DNA of 64,000 bases from Turritopsis dohrnii. Its lineage: Eukaryota; Cnidaria; Hydrozoa; Anthoathecata; Oceaniidae. This document shows, piece after piece, positions 48,109 to 56,265 of the stretch (the stretch's first letter is position 1; each line of letters opens with the position of its first letter). A model generated the notes under the pieces. It was not told the DNA's origin and did no database searches. It was given only the letters and a program-made list of their open reading frames with translations. The position numbers and the translations under genes were made by a program. The DNA is taken from assembly GCA_027922465.2 (NCBI GenBank), contig BQMF02000166.1, positions 186,001 through 250,000 on the forward strand. The letters run 5' to 3'.

Positions 48109-48651
48109 AACCATAATTGCAATTCCCTTAGGTGACTGTAATTTTGTAATTTTATAAACCAATCTCACATTTTGTAGTCATTTGTAGTTCGAGAATTGTT
48201 GAGAAACATGAAACTCAGAGTTACCACTATATTTTGTGTGGTTACTTAGTTTTACTTATATATATGTAAGCTCTGGAAACATCGAGCACTCTAAGTGGTA
48301 ACGTTATATTTACTTTTTATAACATGTTGCAAAGTACCAGAAAGTTTTCCAGTATGGCCAGACTGCATACAATACAATGTAGATATCTCTTCATGATGAT
48401 ATACCCCACAAGGTTTTTTCTCAAATTAAAAGAGGACAGAGGATATGGATGACTTGTAAATAAATTGTTAATCATTTTCGATTTACTTGGTAAAGCGAAT
48501 TTTCAACAATGTGTCTTATTCAAGAGGGAGTTAACACAAAGAGACTTTCAATTTTGCCAATTCATATTTATATACATATTATAATATTTATATACATACA
48601 TTCAGTCAGAAATAACTACTACATATTCAGACGTTTCTATTTCTCTTCGCT

Positions 48652-49605
48652 TTAAAGGGATTCCTGTGTCCAAAATGATATTCACAGATATGATAAAAAA
48701 GTTGTTTAACAAGTCTCTTTTCAGTATTTCATAATTATTTGTAGTTTTTGAGATACCGTAATGCTTCGATTAGACGCCTGGGGTGTTTATTAATTTTTTG
48801 GAATTTTTAGGGGGGCATCTATTCGAGGGGGGCGTTTAAAAGAGGGGGGTGTCTATTGAATCTTTGTGAAACTCTTCTTTTTCGTAAATATAAACTAAAT
48901 ATAAACATCGATAAAAAATACAAATTAAACTTCAAGATCATCGTCAATAAAGACAAAGTTTCCAACTGTTAGTTTAAAATTTAAAAAGAAAGGCGTCTAT
49001 CACAAATTTCCATATTTTTATACAAAATGAAAACATTGAGGGTGAAACAATGCAATGTAGTAGTTCTACATGCCTTAATTAGCGTGTCTCTAATAAACGC
49101 CCCTCGCGTCTATTCGAGAGGGACGTTTATTTAAAAATCTCCTGAAAAGGGGGGGGGGGATGGGGGCGTCTATTCGAGGGGGGGCGTTTAAAAGAAGGGG
49201 GTGTTTAATCGATGCATTATTACGGTATTTCGTTTTTAAAACCTTAAATTTAATTTATGCAATGCATATTTATGATGTTATAAGATAGTAACAAACACTG
49301 TTCATGTAATAACTTGAGATATGATTAATATTACATCTTTGTAAGTTACTATGAAGTAAAGTCTTCCACTCTGAGTTGATTTGTAGAAGAATGAAGTCAT
49401 AATATTTACTAATTCAGAAGTTATAGACACTAACAAAATATATCTTATTACATCATAATTATGCATTGCATAATTTCAAGATTTTTAAATTAAAATATCT
49501 GCCCAAGGAAACAAAATTTCCAAAAACTGTAAAAAGAGTTCTTAAACAACTTTGTGAATTCTATCATCCCTTGAAATATCATTTTGGACGCAGGAATCCC
49601 TTTAA
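48652..49605. mobile_element. TTAA-flanked inverted-repeat element, split copy
   Basis: Second copy of the element at 20434-20890. TTAA-AGGGATTCCTGTG is at the left and CAGGAATCCCT-TTAA at the right. The shared inner blocks include AACAAGTCTCTTTTCAG at the left, and ATTACATCATAATTATGCAT with AAACTGTAAAAAGAGT at the right. It is interrupted at the first TTTTGAGATA by the unit at 48756-49225. Confidence 0.8.
48756..49225. mobile_element. TA-flanked inverted-repeat element inside another element
   Basis: The left end CCGTAATGCTTCGATTAGAC and the right end, inverted, CCGTAATAATGCATCGATTA are flanked by TA on both sides (48754-48755, 49226-49227). Removing it restores GAGATATTTC, which matches GAGATATCTC in the uninterrupted paralog at about 20538. 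TA duplications fit the Tc1/mariner group. The interior is rich in GGGGGGCGTTTAAAAGA and CGTCTATTCGAG motifs and encodes nothing. Confidence 0.8.
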
Positions 49606-49609
49606 GGCT

Positions 49610-49944
49610 TGGGTTTGGTGGTGTTACATTGATGACATGTATGGGAGAACACAGCTGAAAGAAAGCTTATTGGAGTCCAAGTTCATTATGGAATTCTTAG
49701 ATGTTATATGGTAATAAGAGAGGGAAATAAGTTTAAGACTGATCTTTTTGTTAAGGGAACAGATAGACATCAATTTTTGCATTTCTCGACATGTAATCCT
49801 TTTCACACAAAAAAAGGAAGCCAAGCTGCTAGGATGAGGCGCAATGTTCTAATGTTTTTTGATGAACTTATTTCAGATTTAGAGGAAAAGCTGTTATATT
49901 CTAGAGGCTACGATAAAAAATCTTGTAGATTCCCAAGTACCTAG
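49610..49944 (+). pseudogene. Reverse-transcriptase fragment (Penelope-like)
   Basis: WVWWCYIDDMYG carries the catalytic YIDD box. After a frameshift near 49712 the sequence continues as KFKTDLFVKGTDRHQFLHFS, CNPFHTKKGS and LLYSRGYDKKS, which is the block order downstream of the catalytic box in Penelope-type and related YIDD reverse transcriptases. It is a fragment only, close to the other Penelope-like remains at 47030-48108, but the two overlap in domain order and so derive from separate copies. Confidence 0.65.
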
Positions 49945-50671
49945 GGCCAGCTCTTTAGATCGCAAGCAACTTTTAACAGGGTATATATACGGGTTGGGGT
50001 AATCTACGAGATCGCACAGGTACTTTAAATGAAGACAGGGTTGTTCCTGTGAGTCATTTTCAACATTTTACACATGTTGGCATAAATGGTATGAAAGATT
50101 GGGCTTTCAAACTGATTGATAATTCTAAAAGTTTCTTAATGTTAACTAATCCAATATCATTGTTAAGTGTCCAAAGCAAAATAGTCAAACAACTGCTATT
50201 GAACATTTTACTGAGTTCCACACCAAAGGAGATTTTGAAATGATTACTCACAAAAAGTCTTCTCCACCGCAGAAGAAAGAGTTGGAAAGCATTAGATTCA
50301 AATTGCCGGAATTGTCTAAATTTCAAGAGGCTTTTGACAGCATGTCACACAAAGTCCTCTTGCAGAGTTGAACACAATCTCCTACTCTGTGTAGACGGCT
50401 AAAGCTTCGGGGACACGGGCAACATTCATGCGATTGCAACAAAAATCTGTTTTATTGCAATCGCAAGACATTTGTTGCTCGTGTCCCCATAGTATATATT
50501 TGTTTGTTGCTGCAACAAATTTCACCCACAAAAATGTTGCAGCAACAAATCTTTCATGTTGCAAATGCGTTTTGTAAAATGTTGCTAGTGGCTTTTATAC
50601 AAAAATTTTGTTTTAATCCAGTGATATTCGTTTATTTTTGCAGACATGTCAAAACAAGTTTGCTTTGGTAA

Positions 50672-51068
50672 TTCCTTAATTACGTAAGGCGCGAAGCGCC
50701 GCAATGTAATTGGGATTTTATGAATAATTCGGAGTACGATCTAATACTGGATTCTCCCAACCTACCGCGTAAACAAACGTGGGACCTCGGACCTTAGCAA
50801 GAACCTGGGAAGGAATACACAATTTTTAGTATATCAAGTTTTCTTTCGACCTCTTCAAAAGTACAAAGAAGAGATAAAACAATTAACGTCGATGATACGA
50901 ACTACGTCCTCGATGATATCCACCTCGCGACGCTAAATGAGAAAAACAGAATAGTATACATGTAATCTAGTGAAGGGTAGGTGAGGGTGGGACAGTATTA
51001 GATCGTACTCCGATTTTATTCATAAAATCCCAATTACATTGCGGCGCTTCGCGCCTTACGTAATTAAG
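50672..51068. mobile_element. Small DIRS-related inverted-repeat element
   Basis: Arms of about 75 bp, AATTCCTTAATTACGTAAGG onward and its inverse ending CCTTACGTAATTAAGGAATT, include the palindrome GGCGCGAAGCGCC. Inside the left arm the sequence ATCTAATACTGGATTCTCCC, then ACCTACCGCGTAAACAAACG, is nearly identical to the terminal repeat of the DIRS element next to it. It encodes no protein. It abuts the DIRS left terminus with no spacer. Confidence 0.7.
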
Positions 51069-51160
51069 GAATTTTATTTCATAAAATCTCCGTCGATCTA
51101 ATACTGGATTCTCCCAACCTACCGCGTAAACAAACGTGGGCCCTCGGACCACGCACAGCC

Positions 51161-54100
51161 TCAGTTTAAAGCGCTTCCATTGAGTACACTGTCCTGATAC
51201 AGCTGAGATTTGTTAACTGTTGTTTTGTGATAATGCCTTTGCCATGTAGACTCATTTGACCAGTTACCCCTGTTAAGGACCTCTTGAAGAGACAAACCGT
51301 TGACTTTAGCCTTGGATGAAGAGGCTGCACGAGTAGAATGTGCTTTAAATCTTTCAGTGTCTATACCAGATGCACTCAATACTGACTTCACCCAACCTGA
51401 AACTGTTGACTTACTAACTTCCTGATGAGGTTTTAAAGTACTGAGAAGAAGTTGTGTCTGGCCCGCCTTACGCCATTCCTTAGTTAAGTCCAGGTAACAA
51501 TCTAGTGCACTGTAAACACATAACTTTTCATCTTGCATGTATCTAGTGAATTCAACACAAGGAGGAGACTTCCCTTTCCTCCAACTTTTAACTAGCTTAT
51601 CAAAAGAGAATCTATAAAATGTAGGTGAACGAACCATATAAGAAATGTTCAAATGGTGAATTTCTGAGCACCTTGATGCAGCAGTTAGCGCCAAAAGCAT
51701 CGTGACTTTAAATGTTAACAGTTTAGTTGACAAACCCCCGTTATCCCCTAAACTATTTAAGTAAGCTAAAACTTTATCCACTTCCCAAATAAAAGTGTAT
51801 CTTGGTTGAGGTGGCCTGTTATTAAATATGCCAGACATCAATGCACAGACTCTAGGATGTTTCCCAATTGGTTGTGAATTAACACTATCATGATATGCCG
51901 AAATCGCTGATCTGTGACAATTAATAGTCCTCCACTGGTAATTTAGAGAGAACAGATGCCCCAAATAGTTTATTACATATTTTAAATCGCATCGAAATGG
52001 ATCAATTTTCCGTTCACTACACCAGCCAGACCACTTTCCCCAGGCCGATTGGTAATTAGATATTGAGCTTCTGCGTCTGGAATGGAGGATAAGTCCTGCA
52101 GCTTGTTCTGATAAGCCCTCACCTGCCAGGATTTCCCTGAAACCATCCAGGCTGCTAATTGCAGGTGACTGGACAATACTAATGGGTGGTTTTGCCCTTG
52201 AGGATTTTTCAAGATATTTTGGTGCATGTTTATCAATATTGGGTTGCACGTGGTCATTTCCAACAGATTGGCATACCAAGGTTGACTCTGCCAAGTTGGA
52301 GTGATCAGAATTATTCTGGTCTGGTCCCGTTTTACTTTGGCTAAAATCCTTCCTATCAGTGCAAAAGGAGGAAACGCATAAGGAAATAGATGTTTCCAAT
52401 TTATCAGCATGGCATCTGTTCCCCTGCTTCCTGGATCTGGCTTCCAGGACATGTAAGCTGGAACCTGGTTGTTCAGACGAGAAGCAAACAGATCTATGTC
52501 CGGTGTGCCCCACCGTTTTGTCAACTTCTGAAAAACATGGTGATCTAACTTCCATTCGCTGGAAGTGTGAGCGTGTCGGGATTCCCAATCTGCTATCACA
52601 TTCAATTTGCCGGGAAGGTATTCCGCAGTAATCATGATCTGTCTGGAAATCAAATAATTCCAGATTTCCTTCGAGATCCTCACCATTTCCTCGTTCCGGG
52701 TACCCCCCATGTTGAGCAGGTAGCTTAGGGCTACCATGCTGTCCATTTGCAAGTGAAGTCTCCTGATTTGAGAGAATTTTGTGAAAGACAATATTGCTAA
52801 TTTGGCTGCCATAAGTTCTAAGACATTGGTGTGCTTGCCTCTCTCCAAGAACGACCATGTCCCCCCTGTGGCCTTCCCTTGGAATGCTGCACCCCAGCCC
52901 TGAAGGGATGCATCTGTTTGTATCACCATCTCTGGGTCTCCCAACTGAAGGGGCTTCCCGTTTTGGAGGGTTAGGTTTTCCCTCCACCAACTTAATTCCC
53001 TCAACGAATTTTCGTTTAGGGTAATGACACCCTGGTAAGATTGTGATTTTTTCAACGCCTGTATTTGTTGTAGTTGAAGATACCTGTGTTGCAGCTTGGC
53101 TGGCAAAACTGCCTGAGCTGTAAACGACAGCAGTCCTATTAGTTTGGTCAAGTCCAACACCGTCACTTGAGGACATTTTATAAAGGCTGAACACTTTTCT
53201 TGGATAGATTGTATTTTGTCCTTGGGTAGAGATAGCTGCATGTGAACTGTGTCTATTTCCAGGCCCAGGAATTCTAACTGATGTGTTGGTTCCAATTGAG
53301 ATTTCTTTATGTTTATCACAAAACCCAGGTGTTGAAGAAGAAATATCAGTGTATCTCTTGCCCTTATCAGAAACTCTAGGCTCCCCCCCATTAGCAACAT
53401 ATCGTCTAAATAAACGATGACTCTGATATTTATCCTTCGTAGTAATGAAATTGGAATTTTCATAAGTTTGGTGAAAATCAAGGGAGCTGGGCCCAGCCCG
53501 AAGCACAGGCAAAGAAATTCGTAAAGGTTTCCTTGCCATCGAAACCTTACATACTTCCTCGATTTTTTGCTTAGAGGAACGGAGAAGTATGCGTCTTTCA
53601 GATCGATTTTGCAAAGGAAATCGTTTGGTAATAGCATGTCCTTCAACAGATGAAGGCCCTCCATCTTGAAGTGCTGATATGGAACAAACTGATTCAGGTT
53701 TTTTAGATTTATTACCGGACGATTCCCCCCACCCTTCTTTGGGACTAAAAATACATTGCTTATAAACTGATCTGCTGTTGGAGGGACCTTGTGAATGGCC
53801 TGTTTTTGTAACATTTCTGAAACCTCTGCATTCACTAATTCCACCTGATTTTGAGACATACGTGCCACTGCTGGTTCTTTGGACTGAGTTGGTGTCTTGA
53901 CAAATGGAATTTCGTATCCTTTCACTAATGCCAAAATATTTTCGTCCTTGGTCAACATGGACCAATTTTTTAGGAAAAACTGTAAGCGACCTGCTAGGGG
54001 GGCACGTATCACTTGATTGGGAAAAAGCGCCCTCACCATAGGATGAACATTTCTTATATCGATATTGACTAGTTGGACATTGCTCAAAGAATGAATTACA

Positions 54101-55045
54101 GAAAAATTCACCTTGTGACTGAGTGTAGGTACTCGAGTCTGATGCCCCTCTGGCTTGGTCTCTTCGTACCAATATTGATTGTCGCCCTCCACGACCTCTT
54201 TTGTGGGGTGGAGGGCCGCCACGAAAGGGCTTCTGTGAGCCGGAGTTAGATGATCTCAGCAACTCCTGGTACTTTTTCTTCGACTTCAATGTATTGGTCC
54301 AATCCTGTTGGAATTTCGCACCGAACAGTTTCTCCTCACTCTCTGCCAGTATTTTTGATTTCTCTTTCAGCACTTCTTTTGCCTTGGATTCCTTCATTAA
54401 GGCATTGAGACCATTGAGGCGTCTATTATACGTCAAGCTATGGAAGACTTGCCCAACCACGACAATTGCCTGTTCTATGCTATTTTTAATCTCTTCAACA
54501 GAGATTTCCACTCTTTGGCTTTTTGTGTCCATGGCACCCTCTAATGCTACCCATGCCTCACTTAAAGGGCCCATCACATTCAGAGTTTTTGATTGTAGTC
54601 TTTTATATGTTTTATCCATAGACAATTCATTACTCCTGTTACGTTCCTCTAGAATCTCTTTCATGAAGTCATCCATTTCCAATGGTACGACAATATTAGA
54701 TGGAGGTGTTGGAATATGACTATCTTTCAAGTCTTGATCAGCAATATATTCGACAAACATCTTTGTTACATATCTTGCCATGCTATTTGGCAATTGCCAT
54801 GCAGCCTGGGCTTTAGCCGAGGTTGGGGTAAAACGGTTGCTTTCATCACCTTCTTCAACATCTGAATCCTCATCAACTAAGTCAGCTACTGAGGCTTTTC
54901 TCTTCCTGTCCTTAGACAAAGAAGGCTGGAATGATGTATTTGCCTCTAATTCCCTTTCCTCATCACTCGACTGATGTTGTTGTGGTGGGGGTAAAGCCTC
55001 AGAAGTTATATGTTGTTCAATGCAGCCAGTTTGCTCAACATCCAT
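51161..55045 (-). CDS. DIRS gag-like and tyrosine recombinase, one 1294-codon frame
   Basis: Residues 1-300 are a gag-like region: acidic N-terminus, a helical middle (QAIVVVGQVFHSLTYNRRLN) and a Gly/Arg-rich nucleic-acid-binding patch (GGPPPHKRGRGGRQ). Residues about 300-950 are Ser/Arg/Gly-rich with no fold, and overlap the RT frame. From about residue 980 to the end is the DIRS tyrosine recombinase: a SAM-like N-lobe (SISNYQSAWGKWSGWCSERK), first catalytic Arg in LTAASRCSE (about R1125), HSTR box (H1236, R1239) and a likely nucleophile Tyr1272 in WQRHYHK. All catalytic positions appear kept. The stop codon overlaps the left terminal repeat. Whether gag and recombinase are really one polyprotein, or are made from separate starts or spliced RNAs, cannot be told. 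Confidence 0.85.
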   Translation of the reverse strand: MDVEQTGCIEQHITSEALPPPQQHQSSDEERELEANTSFQPSLSKDRKRKASVADLVDEDSDVEEGDESNRFTPTSAKAQAAWQLPNSMARYVTKMFVEYIADQDLKDSHIPTPPSNIVVPLEMDDFMKEILEERNRSNELSMDKTYKRLQSKTLNVMGPLSEAWVALEGAMDTKSQRVEISVEEIKNSIEQAIVVVGQVFHSLTYNRRLNGLNALMKESKAKEVLKEKSKILAESEEKLFGAKFQQDWTNTLKSKKKYQELLRSSNSGSQKPFRGGPPPHKRGRGGRQSILVRRDQARGASDSSTYTQSQGEFFCNSFFEQCPTSQYRYKKCSSYGEGAFSQSSDTCPPSRSLTVFPKKLVHVDQGRKYFGISERIRNSICQDTNSVQRTSSGTYVSKSGGISECRGFRNVTKTGHSQGPSNSRSVYKQCIFSPKEGWGESSGNKSKKPESVCSISALQDGGPSSVEGHAITKRFPLQNRSERRILLRSSKQKIEEVCKVSMARKPLRISLPVLRAGPSSLDFHQTYENSNFITTKDKYQSHRLFRRYVANGGEPRVSDKGKRYTDISSSTPGFCDKHKEISIGTNTSVRIPGPGNRHSSHAAISTQGQNTIYPRKVFSLYKMSSSDGVGLDQTNRTAVVYSSGSFASQAATQVSSTTTNTGVEKITILPGCHYPKRKFVEGIKLVEGKPNPPKREAPSVGRPRDGDTNRCIPSGLGCSIPREGHRGDMVVLGERQAHQCLRTYGSQISNIVFHKILSNQETSLANGQHGSPKLPAQHGGYPERGNGEDLEGNLELFDFQTDHDYCGIPSRQIECDSRLGIPTRSHFQRMEVRSPCFSEVDKTVGHTGHRSVCFSSEQPGSSLHVLEARSRKQGNRCHADKLETSISLCVSSFCTDRKDFSQSKTGPDQNNSDHSNLAESTLVCQSVGNDHVQPNIDKHAPKYLEKSSRAKPPISIVQSPAISSLDGFREILAGEGLSEQAAGLILHSRRRSSISNYQSAWGKWSGWCSERKIDPFRCDLKYVINYLGHLFSLNYQWRTINCHRSAISAYHDSVNSQPIGKHPRVCALMSGIFNNRPPQPRYTFIWEVDKVLAYLNSLGDNGGLSTKLLTFKVTMLLALTAASRCSEIHHLNISYMVRSPTFYRFSFDKLVKSWRKGKSPPCVEFTRYMQDEKLCVYSALDCYLDLTKEWRKAGQTQLLLSTLKPHQEVSKSTVSGWVKSVLSASGIDTERFKAHSTRAASSSKAKVNGLSLQEVLNRGNWSNESTWQRHYHKTTVNKSQLYQDSVLNGSALN
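51982..54222 (-). CDS. DIRS reverse transcriptase / RNase H, 746 codons
   Basis: Copies DIRS RNA into DNA. The blocks in order are FLVPKKGGGNRPVINLKNLN (about 158-177), KIDLKDAYFSVPL (205-217) with the first Asp, FGLGPAP (241-247) and VIVYLDDMLL with catalytic YLDD at 271-274. RNase H follows with D437 (IQTDAS), E469, D494 (LQMDS) and D545 (ADWESRH), all four acidic residues present. Residues about 575-660 (DIDLFASRLNNQVP, YMSWKPDPGS, YAFPPFALI) are the region past RNase H that DIRS literature relates to a DAM-like methylase; no clear methylase motif is evident. It lies wholly within the span of the 1294-codon frame, shifted by one base. The annotated ATG may not be the true start, since DIRS RT is often made by frameshift or internal initiation. 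Confidence 0.9.
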   Translation of the reverse strand: MAALHPTKEVVEGDNQYWYEETKPEGHQTRVPTLSHKVNFSVIHSLSNVQLVNIDIRNVHPMVRALFPNQVIRAPLAGRLQFFLKNWSMLTKDENILALVKGYEIPFVKTPTQSKEPAVARMSQNQVELVNAEVSEMLQKQAIHKVPPTADQFISNVFLVPKKGGGNRPVINLKNLNQFVPYQHFKMEGLHLLKDMLLPNDFLCKIDLKDAYFSVPLSKKSRKYVRFRWQGNLYEFLCLCFGLGPAPLIFTKLMKIPISLLRRINIRVIVYLDDMLLMGGSLEFLIRARDTLIFLLQHLGFVINIKKSQLEPTHQLEFLGLEIDTVHMQLSLPKDKIQSIQEKCSAFIKCPQVTVLDLTKLIGLLSFTAQAVLPAKLQHRYLQLQQIQALKKSQSYQGVITLNENSLRELSWWRENLTLQNGKPLQLGDPEMVIQTDASLQGWGAAFQGKATGGTWSFLERGKHTNVLELMAAKLAILSFTKFSQIRRLHLQMDSMVALSYLLNMGGTRNEEMVRISKEIWNYLISRQIMITAEYLPGKLNVIADWESRHAHTSSEWKLDHHVFQKLTKRWGTPDIDLFASRLNNQVPAYMSWKPDPGSRGTDAMLINWKHLFPYAFPPFALIGRILAKVKRDQTRIILITPTWQSQPWYANLLEMTTCNPILINMHQNILKNPQGQNHPLVLSSHLQLAAWMVSGKSWQVRAYQNKLQDLSSIPDAEAQYLITNRPGESGLAGVVNGKLIHFDAI

Positions 55046-55620
55046 ACTAGCTAAATGTAAATAAGATGCTTGCTCTAATGTTGTCTTTCAGTGTGACCTC
55101 TACTGTTTTACACTAGACAACATGGCAGGTGAAGCCTCTGTTTGCCTCCCTGAATGAATTTGTAAAATTCTTTGAAGAAGCCTCAAAGCTTTCTCCAAAA
55201 TATTAAATAAATGTATATTGTCCTAAACTACTCTCTGATGCAGTAGTTTACAATATATAACAATGATTGCACAAGTAGGGTAGGATTTAAAAGAAAAACA
55301 TTTACTCACGTTGTTTCTTGTTCGCGATAAAGTTTAGAAGAGGCTGTGCGTGGTCCGAGGGCCCACGTTTGTTTACGCGGTAGGTTGGGAGAATCCAGTA
55401 TTAGATCGACGGAGATTTTATGAAATAAAATCATAACAACATGGCTTCCGACGAGAGCACGCAGTATTTTGTTGCAAGAAATTCAATATAGGCGACACTA
55501 CGTGCGACTGCAACAAAAAATATTTTGTTGTAATCGCATGAAAAATGTTGGCCGTGTCCCCGAAGCTTAAAAATTCGATGAAGCGAAATTTTATTGCGTA
55601 ATCGAAATTTCCAAAACAAT

Positions 55621-56023
55621 GGATTTACACACAGCGAATTTTTCGCGCGAAGCTAATTTTTCGCTCGTGGACCATTGTTTTGGAAAAGCCGATTGCGCAA
55701 TAAAACTTCGCTTCATCGAATTTTTAGCCGTCTACACAGAGTAGGAATGAGTTCAACTTTTTCGCTTGTCAAAAATTCGCTTATGATAGACAACCAATCA
55801 AAGTACACACAAAATGCTGTTTAAGTAATAATTAATTTAGTAATAATTCAGTAATTTTATAAGTAACAGCTTCTTAAATTTATTCATCTTGTTTGTTTAC
55901 AACTAGTCATGAAAACAGTAATTCGAACACCAAAGTTTTGTTTGTGCAAATCATGATGAGGCGATTTTTTCGCCGCTAAAAGTTCGCTTCGCATGAAACA
56001 TTCGCTGTGTGTAAATCCGCCTT
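55621..56023. mobile_element. Inverted-repeat element, copy B of the 44973 family
   Basis: Aligns with 44973-45328 over nearly its whole length. The left end is GGATTTACACACAGCGAA and the right end TTCGCTGTGTGTAAATCCGC. Unlike copy A, the right flank is CTTACC rather than TTAA. Confidence 0.75.
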
Positions 56024-56265
56024 ACCAATCCTTCCATCATCAAACCATTGCTAGTTGTTCAATACTATATCATCGGCGGAGAAGAGATTTACCAACGATG
56101 AAGAACATATTAACATCCGGGTATTTTCAGCTGCATATTCGTCCTCATGTTCCTACAAAACGTTGCCATATTTAATTTTTAGGAAGGTGACCTGGATATA
56201 GTTTGGTGTGCTTCAGTCTATAAAGTCTACATAAAGATATCCAAACTTTACCAAGAATATTTGAT

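Larger units (their letters stand above)
51071..55431 (-). mobile_element. DIRS-type tyrosine-recombinase retrotransposon, apparently intact
   Basis: The 92-bp inverted termini at 51071-51162 and 55340-55431 are practically identical (both hold ATCTAATACTGGATTCTCCC and AACAAACGTGGGCCCTCGGA). The element is 4.36 kb and is read on the minus strand: a leader, a gag-like region, RT/RNase H in one frame and the tyrosine recombinase in another. No flanking target duplication is visible, as expected for integration by a tyrosine recombinase. Near-identical termini and long open frames suggest recent activity. It lies inside the Harbinger-type unit at 50403-55567. Confidence 0.9.
50403..55567. mobile_element. 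Harbinger-type inverted-repeat element hosting the DIRS
   Basis: The left end AGCTTCGGGGACACGGGCAA and the right end CGTGTCCCCGAAGCT are inverted, with matching inner sequence (CATGCGATTGCAACAAAA and its complement TTTTGTTGTAATCGCATG). TAA flanks both sides (50400-50402, 55568-55570). Removing the unit restores the intact sequence still present at about 55720-55740, so the 3-bp duplication is real. A TWA 3-bp duplication fits the PIF/Harbinger group. Excluding the retroelement insertions the unit is only about 400 bp and non-coding. Confidence 0.75.
50366..56023. mobile_element. Head-to-head copies of the 44973 element, split by later insertions
   Basis: The right copy, 55621-56023, aligns with 44973-45328 (TTGCGCAATAAAACTTCGCT, AGCCGTCTACACAGAGTAGG, GTAAATCCGCCT). 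To its left is an inverted partial copy broken in two: 50366-50399 (CTACTCTGTGTAGACGGC) and 55568-55620 (AAAATTCGATGAAGCGAAAT, then ATTGCGTAATCG). The break holds the element at 50403-55567. Confidence 0.75.

Noticed and set aside
49081..49225. Tandem array or CRISPR-like repeat from recurring GGGCGTTTAAAAGA/CGTCTATTCGAG words
   Set aside because: The words are irregularly spaced and occur in both orientations inside a TA-flanked element. There are no regular spacers, and the genome is eukaryotic.
48652..49605. Frame at 49466-49714 read as a gene start
   Set aside because: Its first half is the right arm of the TTAA element. Only the part after about 49610 is reverse-transcriptase sequence.
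54201..54719. 172-codon plus-strand frame opposite the DIRS gag region
   Set aside because: It is the antisense shadow of the long DIRS frame, with no start context or motif.
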